DNA of 64,000 nucleotides, taken from assembly GCA_040954595.2 (NCBI GenBank), contig CM082578.2, forward strand, positions 15,872,001 through 15,936,000. The letters run 5' to 3'. Both the position numbers and the translations under genes were made by a program. Under the pieces are notes generated by a model. That model was not told the origin of the DNA, searched no databases, and saw nothing but the letters and a program-made list of their open reading frames with translations. Origin of the DNA: Balanoglossus misakiensis. Taxonomy: Eukaryota; Hemichordata. Of the stretch, positions 10,926 to 23,170 are shown piece by piece. Within the stretch, counting starts at the first letter, position 1; each line of letters starts with the position of its first letter.

Positions 10926-13900
10926 ATGGCGGAAAAATCAAGCATGCACTCGACTCCAGAACGAATGAAAGTTTTGTTGTCGTCATTCATTCACAAAGAT
11001 GTTGATAAAGATGAGCAGAATGTGGGGTAAGTTTGCGCCCATACATTGTGATTAGTGCATATTCCGATAGCATCATTATTTACATAAAGCCGCAAATGCA
11101 ACACCTTCATGCACTGGACGTTTGTGGACTGTGTATGTGCATAGGTGTGTGCCAGTGTGTGTGTGTGTGGGGGGGGGGGGGTGTCAAGGTTTTGCATGGT
11201 GTGGACAATCAGCATTCAATCACCAGGGATTGCATATTGTCCAAAGATGATGATTGACATTGCCACCGCCAGAAAAAGTACCAGCAACAGCATGTAAAAC
11301 TACTTATCCCTTCGTCAACAGATGTAATAACAAGACACATGAAGAATCCCCAGGAGATTCATCCAGATCTTATCAACCACGAAACAAGGAAGCATATTTT
11401 GCCAGAGTTGCCAGTTATTCAATATCCTTTAAGTATATACATGTACTTCAAGGTAGCATACATTTAATTAACAAATTTCAACAAGAGTATGTATATGCCA
11501 TAGACATGGGGCATGAAAATTTACATCCAAATGAAGCATTTTAAATTTAAAAATAAACTCATGAAAATAATGTCTCTGTCTTGTCTGAGCTGGACCTACA
11601 ACATATGAGTGCTGTGCTCCTTGACAGCAACAGTAAGAGTTGAAATGGTTTGCCAAACCAATTGACTTATCGCCATTGAGATGTGCCCAGTATGGATGGG
11701 AGAATACTAGCAAAGATGTTCTCAAGTGTGTCAGCTGTAGACAACTATTATGTGCTACACTGCCACAGATTTGGGACCCAGAAGTGTGTGAGTACAATAC
11801 ATATCTGTATATTTCCAAAAGAAACTTTGATTGGACTGGTTGAAAAGGTCATGATAGAGATATTGTTAATTTATATGATTGAACTGACGGTACATGTAAT
11901 CTTGTATTTGCAGATGCTAAAAGATGTAATGAATTGAAGGAAGGTTTGAGCAAGGCGCATTCCAATATGTGCGCATGGGCTGACAGCCCCAGTCCAGGTA
12001 ATATACGTATATTTTGGAGTATTAAATTCAATTTTGTAGCAGTGACATTTGTTGAGTCATCAGTGTGCTTGTTGTTGAGTTGGACCAAAGAAAACTGATC
12101 AGATAGTTCCTATGTGTGAGATATTGAAAAGGCTCTGGTCAGTAGCTGTATATTTTTCATGCAACATTTTAATCACATTTCACAATAATAACTCTAAATC
12201 AGAGAGTAAACACTCTCCTTCAAAACTTTATTTCAGACTCATTTTTATCAGTACCAGTGGTTAATCACCCGGATGCACTTAGTGACTTCAAAAAAAGATT
12301 GTCTTCACTTTCGCAACTAGGAACCAGACTCCCTGTGCTGGACTCTCAAAATATAGAAAATGAATTCAATGAAGTAAGTGGAGACTTTCATATAAATTCT
12401 TTGATTTTCCATTTTTTACATAAACACGTACAGTTATCAGTTGAGTTGAGTGAAATCTTGTGATTCAAATGACAGGGAAGATATCAAAGTAGATGACTTG
12501 CTATGACAACAGACAAGCTGATGTGTTCATAGCCATTCATTGATATACATGACGTGTGACTCTTTTGAATGTACCAGTTCTGATCGAATGGAAACAGTGT
12601 CCTTGATGCTTTTTCCCTCAAAGCTTTGGTGATTGTGTTTTATCTACCAGCATCAATTTTATTGACCAAATATATCTTGAATGAGAACAAGGACATATAA
12701 AGAATGAACCTTTCTAAAGACTTTCAGAGCTTATTGTTTTGAGTTTTATTTCAACTAGATAATCAGAGACACATTAGATGGTGTTGTGAATACGTTACTG
12801 AGACTTGCAGATGTGACAACAGAGGATGAGAGTGGCAAATCCTCTGTCAACCGGACCGCATGTTTACTTTCACTGAGTGGTTGGACTTCCAGGTATGTAA
12901 TTTTGAGGCGTGATTTTTTCTGCGGAATCAGTCTGGTCACACAAATAATGCTAGTGTCTCTTCATGCTTATTTGCAGGGTGATTGCCATTCTTAGCAGTG
13001 TGTCTATAAAATATTTCAGTCTGCAGTGTTTTTGTTTTAATCAAGTGGAAAATCATACTAAATGTCCCTTCTACACAGGGAGAGAGTGTTTACATCAGTT
13101 TATGCATTTTAACTGGATATGACTGGATATTATATGGGTCAATATGGACCTGAATTAAAGGAAATTATTATGCCAACACAAATTAAAGTATGTACTTTAA
13201 TTTGAACAGCTGCACAGAAACATCAAGCTGTCACACAATATCATGTAAGTTCTGCAACAGACAAGTTGGTCTATGGAATTTCACCCATACACACAGTACT
13301 GACACAAAAGTTACAGAACAGGATGGTTGTGAGGTGGTAGACAGCAGTAGTGAATCAGCTGATCAAGATAAAATAGATGAACCAGTGAAAAAGAAGTTCA
13401 AATTTGAAGTAAGTCTTGTTTTTTGACTTGCATGAAACACACTCATCAGATATTCTTTACTTGTGAAAATCAAATACCTGTGTTGTTGGTGGCACTGTTC
13501 ATATGTCAATTAACACACTTTCCTTGTAACTTTTTTTCCTGTGTTTCGCTTTTAAATCATGTAGGACTTGTCCAAAAAATCCTTCAATCCACTCACAGAG
13601 CATAGACTGTGGTGTCCATGGGTGATGGAATGCCCATCAGGCAGTGATGATCAGCCAAATGAAAACAAAAATCTCAATGGATGGAAGTCTCTGCTTAGTA
13701 TCCTTGTACCATCAAATGCAAGCCCAAGCAAAAATGTACAACAGTTGACCAATAAGCAACAGGTATGTTTTTGAAAAAAGAACAATAAAGCCATTTCGAC
13801 CCAGGGGTTGGCATGTACATAATGGCACTCAAATACATCTGACCTCTACTGGCCATTTTAAAATTTAATTGTCTGTACATATTATGAACATAGCATGCAT

Positions 13901-14682
13901 GAGGGAACTGAAAATAGCTAATAGAGAATTTTACATGACAATTTTCTTATCACATATAGTCAAGTGTCACATCACAGATAATTGTTACAATATCAAATAC
14001 ATGTCAAGGTTGTTTCTCAGTGGAGGTTACATTTACAATCAGTTGAATGTGATATGCATCCAATTTCCAGGTAATGCATTTCATTAATTAAGCTGACCAA
14101 TACAAAATTTATAATATTGGCATGATTAATTCACATGAGAATGATAGGTGTGCTGCATAACTCTATTGTTTTGACTTTTGTACAGATTACCAGGATAAAT
14201 AAAAATGCTTTTTTGCAACCTTGTAAAAACAGTTGTTACATGGACCTGTAGTTGTGGAGGCCATATTTCCCTAGTATTATACTGTATTTCTATAGTAACC
14301 AAGTGGATTTGTTCACCTGTCAACTGTTCAATGGTTTTGCTTTGAAGTGTCTCAGTTTAAGGCTATTTCTATGGTAACAATGAGTAGTAATTGAGCTGTT
14401 CATTATAATATGTTGTTAGTTAGAGCATTGATGTTGGCATTGATATTATTTTTAATATGTGACTAAATATAGTTTCTGTGTGCGTTTGCCTTGTAATCTG
14501 CCAAAAGGTGCCTCTTTTTGGCAGATTCTTTTTGGCAATATTTGCACTGTCCAAGGAATGTTCTCTGACAGATTCATCTATTATATCATCCATCTGTTCT
14601 ATTACAGACACCCCCAAACGTAGCATGGAAAGCAGTCAGAAAAATCTTCAACTTCTTGCAAACACCTTCAAAGAAAAACTGA
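10926..14682 (+). CDS. ZC3HC1: ZC3HC1 (NIPA), C3HC zinc-finger nuclear basket protein
   Basis: Nine exons: 10926-11026, 11322-11452, 11638-11787, 11914-11997, 12237-12373, 12759-12892, 13210-13408, 13565-13762 and 14608-14682 (1209 nt, 402 residues; human about 502). The C3HC domain runs from KEAYFARVASYS through LKWFAKPIDLSPLRCAQYGW, LKCVSCRQLLCATL and CNELKEGLSKAHSNMCAW to ADSPSPD. The second Rsm1/BIR-like part has LSLSGWTS, CKFCNRQVGLWNF and HRLWCPWV. The C-terminus WKAVRKIFNFLQ matches the human end. In vertebrates this protein binds TPR at the nuclear pore basket and was first described as a partner of NPM-ALK. The exon 2/3 join is the least certain: the phase-consistent choice adds a short segment (SISFKYIHVLQE) absent from human. 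The human linker before the second domain is longer. Confidence 0.93.
11169..11181. repeat. 13-base poly-G tract after a GT run
   Basis: A homopolymer in ZC3HC1 intron 1. It is one of eight G or C runs of 11 or more bases in this window. Confidence 0.9.
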
Positions 14683-14822
14683 AGATTCAACACCGAGTCT
14701 TCAAAAGCTGCTGAGTCCTCTGTGTTATCAGCTGACAGTTGTATACACTGTCACAGTGACTTTAGCATCTGTTTTTTACCAGACATTAAAATGTGCCACA
14801 GCGTGCTCATATCAGGAATTTC

Positions 14823-14896
14823 ATACTCTGGTTAATCATGAAATTTCCATTTGCTGATTATACTCTGGTTAATCATGAAATTTCCATTTGCTGATT
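14823..14896. repeat. Perfect 37-bp tandem duplication
   Basis: Copies at 14823-14859 and 14860-14896 are identical and abut exactly (unit begins atactctggttaatcatgaa). Located in the ZC3HC1 3' UTR. Confidence 0.95.
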
Positions 14897-15461
14897 GAAA
14901 TGTAACAACTACAATTTCTTGTTCTACTTGCTGAAGCATGTTTAAATGACAAGTACTCAGGTTGTCAGCTAAGTACATGTAAATTGCAGTGCTTTTGTTG
15001 ACATTGGAATATTAGTCTAGGTCATATTCATGGCCAATTACATGGCTGGCTTTACGGATATGCGATGTGATGACAAACTGAATACTGGGAGTGTCAACAT
15101 TTCGTAGGTAGTGGAACAAGAACATGAAGTTGTAACACAAAATAAATCTTCTGGAAATATCAAAATTTACAGCTAATATTTCTTGAGGAAATGTTTCTCT
15201 TTCAGTGAATGTTATTTACCAAAGCTCATTTCACAGTTTTTATGTATATGTACATTTTTTATTTGACAATTATTTTGGTAGGGAAAATCAATCACTACTT
15301 AGAATTAATGCCTAATACATTTAAAACTTCTCTTTGTCAGTTGTATGTGAGGAGAGTGTTGTAGTATAGTGTCATCAATTGGTGTATGGTGCAAGTACTT
15401 AAGTAATTCATAGACTGTTTGCACAAGTGTAAATTTTTTATTGGTCTTGAAAAGATATTTT

Positions 15462-15467
15462 AATAAA
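15462..15467 (+). terminator. Candidate poly(A) signal of ZC3HC1
   Basis: AATAAA about 780 nt after the stop. An alternative lies at 15141-15146. Confidence 0.4.
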
Positions 15468-17595
15468 GGCATTACATTGCACTAGTCTTCTTTCATCAGT
15501 TATTACAACATTTAATGCAAAACATCGATAATGTGATCGATGCTATAAAACTGCCTGGAACAGAAAATTGCAGACACCGATTTGAAATACGGGAAGAAAG
15601 GGATATTTCTAAAGCCTTCATCCACTTGACGCAGTAAATTAATCACTATAAATGAGGCAATAAATCAACTTAATACTTTGATATTGGACTTTTTAATCGT
15701 TGATGACCAAAAGGAAGCATGTAGCTGAGAACTGCTGTCTGCTGCTAAAGGATTTTGGACGAGATTTGTTCGAGAACTTGAGAAGCAAGAAGATGTGTAT
15801 CTCTCTCTCTATCTATCTCTCTCTTAATTACCTTCATACTGCAATAGTGTGTAGTTGCTGTTCATACAATTTGCATTAAAGTTCAAGGACAATGTTAAAA
15901 GCCCAAATTATGTAATGCAAAGGAAATCCAAATGCCTCAAGAAAACAAACCTGTACATGGAAAATAGACCTGTGGCAGCTAAACAATCATACAGACACAC
16001 AGCTGATGCAAATATCTGAACCTTTTCACTACATCTCATATCTGCTTTTCTATTGTATCCAAGTCTACTCAATGCTCTAGTGTGTAGATTACTTGGACAT
16101 AATGGTCAACTACATTTGATGCAAGCTTGTCTTGAAACAGAGCCAATAAGTTATATAACATTGAAATATCCATTAAACCCTTAGTAGCTACATCTTATTG
16201 TCATATCACCAATTAGTGTTGTGTATGCTGTATAATATGACCAAGATGTATATCAGTCAGTGACTTTACATGTCAGTAATTATTATAGAAAAGGATTGTA
16301 ATTTGTGATGCAATGGAACTCAGCACCTGTGTCCTTGTTTATAACCACATAAGTACAATATAAAATGCAGTGGAAATATAGAAAAGCTCATAGTAACTTC
16401 TGTGACAGTAATACAAAAATAATTGTTTAGCTTATGGGATGTCGCAACAGATTGTTAATATACAAAATCTAATAATATATATGCAAAATTTTACAACGAA
16501 TTACATAACTTATAAGCAGAGGTTGTTCAAAGCTATCTTTGACCCTTCCAGGCTTCAATATGTTTAATACCATGGTATCCATGTCAGTGTCTTATAATAA
16601 TTTTTGAATCCATGTTTCATATACATTTGTATTCCATATTTTATATACAGGTAAAATGTCAAAGTAATTAGTGCCAAATAGTGAACACAAATTATCAGGG
16701 TCACTGTTGCTTTTGGTCACATGTTATGATGCAGTGTACATATTGTCTCCTCAACATTTTAATCAATTAATAAATATTTCTTTGTAGCTTTTCATATTTG
16801 CCACATTGATGCGACTCAGAGACCTTGGCCTTATATCATGCATTCTGATAACAATTTACTACTCTTGTGTATAACCATGGCTGTACTATCAGATGATAAG
16901 CCCATGCTAGGGCAATTCCCCGTCGTAATCAATGGGCTTCGCCAGGTTTTGTTGACATCGGTCAGCTGACTGTTTGTTTATCTCCTGATGTGACCTGCGC
17001 CAGCTGATCAAAACATTGACCCTGATTGGTTCATGTGATATTGTGATGTCATCAAGAATAGCCAATCCTACTAGCACATAGCGACTGTGGTTGAGTTCTC
17101 TCCGGTTAGTTTTGTCCTAGAGACCCAGAAAGCGATGATTCTTCCCACTAATTGAAATTGTTATTTATTAAACGGCGCAAAATGGTGTAGGGTTCACAAA
17201 ACATAACAAGAATCCTGTCCCCCGACCGGCAGAGAATCATGTGACTACCAGAGGGATGACTGCTTACATCATAAGATTATTCTATAACTCGTCAGGGGGG
17301 AAAGAAGCCCTATAGAAATCTACGTTTGACATGTTCATCTATGTAATAACAAAGAAAACTTTTCAGAAAATAAATGAGTGTTAAAACATTTGTTATTTAA
17401 CGATATGTCCACCTAACATCTGTCAAAGAAAGGTAATGTTAATGGTAGGTCACCCCAATATTTAATGGAATGTCCTACCGTATAAGTTTGACAATTGTTT
17501 TGGTTCTGTTCAGTTGGCAAAGTACTCATCGAGGCCGCGATACGGGGTGTGTAGTCGAGCAAACAGCTGGAATTTTCCCTATTCTAGTCATCAAA

Positions 17596-20500
17596 ATGTC
17601 TTCTCCAAGTCCAGGTAAAAGGCGTATGGACACAGACGTCATCAAATTGTATCCTTTTGGTGTCATTCTCAGTTTAAATAGCGATCATCGGGGAATTTCA
17701 ACCGATCGGAAGTCTCCGCCTATCGGCAGTCAGCTGTTCAACAAATTTTACTAAAATATCTTAAAAATGTGCATTAAGATGTGTCCAAATTGTAGTCGAT
17801 TGGGTGTGTAAATAACATACTATATACTACATGCCAAAGGTATTAGTACCGTGCCGCTTAATTCGTTAATTTCACGTTGTTTGTCGGGTGTCTGATGTGT
17901 ATGCCGATGACGAAATCAGCCGAGAATAGCAAGATCTCGAACACCATTTATTTGCATGTGTATTGTACACCGGCTTGCTATGCAGTATTTTATGACGTTT
18001 CTCGCCAAATCTCGTATAGACTCGGTGGGATCATTGTCCGTATATACCGATCACACATAGTCAAAATAATCAATCAGATACGTTTGTCATGGGGACAATA
18101 TTAGCCATACCTTATTTTCGTCCGACGGTTACCATAAAACTGGCATTAATTTATCACAAATCTACATGTACACCTACCCCCCGTATTGCTATGCTATATC
18201 AAAATAAAACGTCTGAACGACCTTGTAATGCCCAAAAGAAGAAAATTCGTGTATATCCTGTATTGTTTCTGCTGTTTCCATCTGTAGTTTAAATGGACAG
18301 ACTGAGATATTTAACTGTTCTATACTATACTACAGTTCTGTTCAAAGTTCAAGGTACATATATAATGTGAATAAAATATTAAAATTCATATGTATTTGCG
18401 AGAACAAACACCAAATTTTAACGACCAATTTTGTAGGAATAGATAGTGTAGGAACGCTTTAAAAGATATAGGTCACACTTAATGTTCTGGATAAAAGTAT
18501 ACCGTTGTGTACATAATGTATACTAGAATGCATCACTGGCTGCCCTTGAAATATGCAAATTTTCCAATATGGCAGGGTATTGCTATAGCTATCCACTAAT
18601 AGATATTTATACAGGGTTACGTTGTTCATTGTCGTACAAGGCAAGTGTTTCCAGTAGAAAGGATTGGTAATCAGATTCATAGTACTCATGAAAGGCATAG
18701 ATATGTAAATGTGACAAGAAACGAAATCTGTAGGAATACAGGATTGTGTATGTCAAATTGTTCTGTTATATTGTGTGACTGTCGATTTTGACCGGCTAGT
18801 TCTCCTTTGTTGACATTTAAGAAGACAATCTGATAAAATCTGGTGTGACTTGAAAGTCATATTAGCATCATAATTGATAGGGGGGAAATATAAGTATATA
18901 TCAGGTTGCCAAGACATGACAATTCGTCATAGACAGAGCGTATTTTTGGAATGGTGTATTACATGTTCAAAATGTGTCAAACCAGGTCACCTGACCTTTA
19001 AACAGCTGGTTTGCTGTTTTTGTTTTGAAACAAAACAGACATGTAGGGATCACCTTAAAAAATCTACTACAAATTACTTTGTTATTTTCACACTTGTTAC
19101 TGAATTCTGTGTTGGTTTGTATGTTTGTTTACGCCGTGTAAATTAATATGAAGTGAACAGTTACACATAATTATGGAATCAGGAAGTGAGCACTTATTAC
19201 AACTGTTACAACTGCATATTTGCTGAAGAGCTGGTTCAGTTTTCTTCTGCAGATATATATATGTTTTTTTTATTAGTTGATATGTTGCTCATAGTATTAT
19301 TCTGTAATCTGGATGAATAGCTGTGATATGAATATGGCACTGGTGATTTTTCTGGTGTTGAATTAATACATGTACTCTGTTTGCAAATGGAAGGGTTTTG
19401 CCATTTCATAGCCATGTTAATACCCTATAGCTCCATTAATAGATAAATCTTGGCATCAAATTATAACCAGTTAACATATGCATATATAAAGTGATTTCTT
19501 CTACATCATGTTATGACATATTTGTGATTGCGTGCATGGGACATTTCCTGAACTCAGTTGGACAGAATGGAAAGCAACCATGAAGTGACGATATTAGGAG
19601 GACTCAATGAATTCATGGTCAAATTCTATGGACCCAATGGCAGTGAGTATGAATGAAAAGTTCTATTAACTGTGATTATACAGGTGTTTGTCAAACACCA
19701 ATCCTATCATATTCCTTCTACTTCCTGTATGGTTTCCACAAAGACACTTGAAATGAGGAAATGCATACAGTTTCAATGGGAGAAGTATGATAGGACAATT
19801 GGTGGATGGTTTTGTGTCTAGACATATCTTCACTTTAGATGGCAAATACTCCTTTACTGTGAATTATTTTTGAGGCTTTGAACCCTGCTAGAAATAGAAC
19901 CCAGGATTTGCATGTGTCAAAATGGCCTTAATGTTTTATCAAGCATTTTTTGTCATCCTTATGAGTCCGATCATTGATGCTAATCTCATGACATGAAGTG
20001 AAAGGGTGTTCTCCAGAAAACATGATCACAGACAAAATTAACATTTGAATTGCTGTCAAAGTCCATTTCCTGTTTTGCTACATGTGTTTAGATAAGGGTC
20101 AGATATTTTCATGTTCTTTTATGCATGATATTTTAGTAACAATATATCTTGCAAATTCAGTTGTTACCTATGGATTGTATGAAATTTTCAGTTTTAAATC
20201 CAGTAAAACTGTAAATTTAATGTATTTGACCCATTTTGACTAGATGCATGACACCATATTTGCTTGAAAATGAGGCGGTTCAATTTCCAAAGCACAAGTT
20301 GGTGTAGATTCACATCAACTTGTACCACTTTTGATTTCACGTGTGCATAAACATATTATGATAATTATACAAAAAATAATTCCAGTACTTCATTTTTTTC
20401 ACACTATATAAAATCATGCGAAAAATATTTCCTACAAATGAGTGCAAGATCAACACATTAGTGAGATCTCAACCTTAAGGTGAAAGGTAATGTATGTATT

Positions 20501-22895
20501 CATATGCTCGTCAACTCAGCAGTCTTTCAATACCACAATATCTTTTGGTGAGACTGGCCCTGAAAACCAATTAGCTGAGTTTTCTACAGATATTTCCAAT
20601 ATGGTGTATAAGAATAATAATAAGTAGTTCCATACAAAATGCTGCGCTTTATGTCACCATACCTCATACACTCCAATATCTTCATTATAGCTTGCTGTAT
20701 GATGTATTGGAACATTTATTGCAGTATGTTTTGTATTGAACTTGGTAATGTTATTTTTATGGTACCATAAGTTCTGCATATTTGGGTAGCCAACTGCTTT
20801 GTATGAGCAGAGTATAAGTTCATAATCATATTCTTTTGTGTGTACTCAAAATTTTCAAAAGATAAGGAGTAAATATACACACAGAAAAAAAATTCACACC
20901 AATGGCCTTTTGACCAACACTTTAGTGCTGAGAGATGGGCAGAGCTTGTGTGAGACACTCAAAATATCCCTACAAGTGTGAGAAAATGTGATAATATGGT
21001 GTGAGAGACTACAGCCCTGTCGCATGCGGTGATATTTCCAGCTGGATGGTCTCGTGCCAGAATTCTGAACGCACACGCTGAGTATCTCGAACGCACGCTG
21101 TAGTCTTTCTGTCATTGGTTGTACTGAGTGAAACATTCTTTGGCAGAATTCCTAGAATATTGCGCCCACTTTCCGTAGAAAATCCATTCTCTTCATAATT
21201 ATATGCAAATGTTTAGTGTTATTAATTAAATAACACATGATAGTGATACTCGGGCGACATCACGATTTGTAGTCTGCCCTAAGGCTGGTGCTCTCTGATC
21301 ATCAATATCATTAAACTATTAACTAGCTGTGCTTTCTTGCAGCTCCATATGAAGGGGGTGTTTGGAAAGTACGTGTAGACCTTCCTGAAAAATATCCATT
21401 TAAATCTCCTTCCATCGGTAAGCCAGGCATTAGTTAATTCAGTGTGTGTGGTAGACAACCTGGACAAGACATGGGTCACCGAGATCATTCATTGTACATC
21501 AATACCTTCTATTCGGAATTATAGATATATTGTACATTCATTTGCGACAAAAAGGACATGGATACCATGATTTACATCAGTGACAGGCATCTAAAGTACT
21601 GTTGGCTTTCCAGTCTTAACAAAGTGCATCAAGTCATTATTTCCTCAATGAGTCAAAGATTGATTCAAAGGCACAAGAACATGTCAATAGTTGACTGTAC
21701 TAGTACACCTGGCAATGTGCCAATTGGCTGGTGTCGGTTGAGTAATCATTTGTGACCTTTGACATCAGTGACCTTTGACATCTACCTACTACTACTAAGG
21801 TGATAGGAATCTAGCAAAAGTGCTGTTCAAATATATTGTTATTTGTAGTTAAAAGTGACAAATTTATCTTTTTCATTTCAGGGTTCTTAAATAGAATATA
21901 TCATCCAAATATTGATGAAGTGTAAGTAATCACCTTTTTAATTCTCTTATTGTTTGGATTCTACATCAGCAGGTAGCTCGTTCCTCTTTCACCACGAAAT
22001 TTGGCCTGGTCTCATCGTATATTAAATTTCTCATCAGAACTTTTGCGCATCCCGGCCATTGCAGCTATGGGGCACCCATTTATTCAGCTGCTTACTGCAA
22101 GAGTACAGAACTATCATGATATATGCACACATATCTATTGGAATGTCCACAAATACAAAAAGGTATCGTCTGTCGACTAAGGAGAAGAAGAGATAGAAGT
22201 ATTTTATCAATTAAAAATATGACAATGACTTGTTTTTTTTGTATCTCACTTTCATTAGGTCTGGTACAGTTTGTTTAGATGTTATAAATCAGGCATGGAC
22301 AGCCCTTTACGGTAAGCATAATTTTGTATACAGATTTTTAAAATTTCACAGTCTAGTGTTACAACCTTACATAAGGAAAGCATGGCTTTACGCAGTTGAT
22401 CTTGCATGTATAGAAATCTAATGAACTCCGCGCTATTTATATCATTGATTGTTATATCTTGTCCTGTATATCCTTTTTCTTTATAGATTTATCCAATATT
22501 TTTGAGTCATTCTTACCACAATTACTCACATACCCGAATCCTATTGATCCACTCAATGGAGACGCTGCAGCTCTTTATCTTCATAAACCAGAAGACTACA
22601 AAGAAAAGATCAGAGGTCAGTAAAAATCTTCATAGTTTGTCGCAGCAGTGTGTCTAAGTCATGGCTGCATGTTTCAATGTTTTTACAAGTGTCAGAGAGA
22701 GATGGTACTGAGAAATGTTATGTGAACATGCAAGCCTTGTCACCAATGGAGTCTTTTGGGTCTTTGCTGATTTCAGAATACGTCAGAAGATATGCAACAG
22801 AAGAAGCATTAAAAGAACAGGAAGATAATTCAACATCGAGTGAAAGTTCATTGAGTGATTTTGAAGAAGATGAAGCAGAGGATATGGAGCTATAA
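17596..22895 (+). CDS. UBE2H: UBE2H, ubiquitin-conjugating enzyme E2 H
   Basis: Seven exons: 17596-17648, 19566-19642, 21343-21417, 21882-21921, 22259-22311, 22487-22615 and 22777-22895 (546 nt, 181 residues; human about 183). The protein is nearly collinear with human UBE2[64 protein letters not shown] and then [13 protein letters not shown]. The catalytic cysteine is residue 87. It continues [15 protein letters not shown] and [12 protein letters not shown], and ends in the acidic, serine-rich tail [15 protein letters not shown]2H charges ubiquitin for the CTLH/GID-type E3 complex in the nucleus and cytoplasm. Introns 1 and 2 (about 1.9 and 1.7 kb) are the longest and hold nothing coding that I can support. 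All phases agree. Position and orientation after ZC3HC1 match human. Confidence 0.97.
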
Positions 22896-22975
22896 CATTG
22901 ACTCATTTTTCAGAGAGATTTCAATTTTTTATATTTTTAATATTTGTATCATGTGGGTTTCTCCTGATCAGTACC

Positions 22976-22981
22976 AATAAA
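22976..22981 (+). terminator. UBE2H: Poly(A) signal of UBE2H
   Basis: AATAAA 80 nt after the UBE2H stop codon, giving a very short 3' UTR if used. A longer isoform cannot be excluded. Confidence 0.5.
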
Positions 22982-23110
22982 TTGCTATCCAGTCCATTTC
23001 ATATAGAGCTGAAATCTCCAGCAATTGTGTAGAGAGAGGGAATTTTTTCAAGTCTTGTGATCAGTGATGTCATATTTTGTCAGTGCACATGTCTTTTAAA
23101 TAGTGGTGGT

Positions 23111-23170
23111 CATCATTGCCATCATCATCATCATCATCGCCATCATCTCCGCCATCGTCATCATCATCAT
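23111..23170. repeat. Imperfect ATC trinucleotide repeat
   Basis: A run of cat/atc triplets with scattered changes (catcattgccatcatcatca...). It is open in all frames as a consequence and codes for nothing recognised. Confidence 0.85.

Larger units (their letters stand above)
14683..17595. other. Intergenic region ZC3HC1 to UBE2H
   Basis: A 2.9-kb region. It holds the ZC3HC1 3' UTR with a 37-bp tandem duplication at 14823-14896, AATAAA at 15141-15146 and 15462-15467, and a CT-rich simple repeat near 15800. An AT-rich stretch without supported ORFs follows, then a less AT-rich stretch before UBE2H that should hold its promoter. Confidence 0.6.

Noticed and set aside
19332-19410. miR-183-like string TATGGCACTGGTGATTTTTC in a UBE2H intron
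   Set aside because: Only the seed and a few bases match, and the flanks form no compact precursor hairpin.
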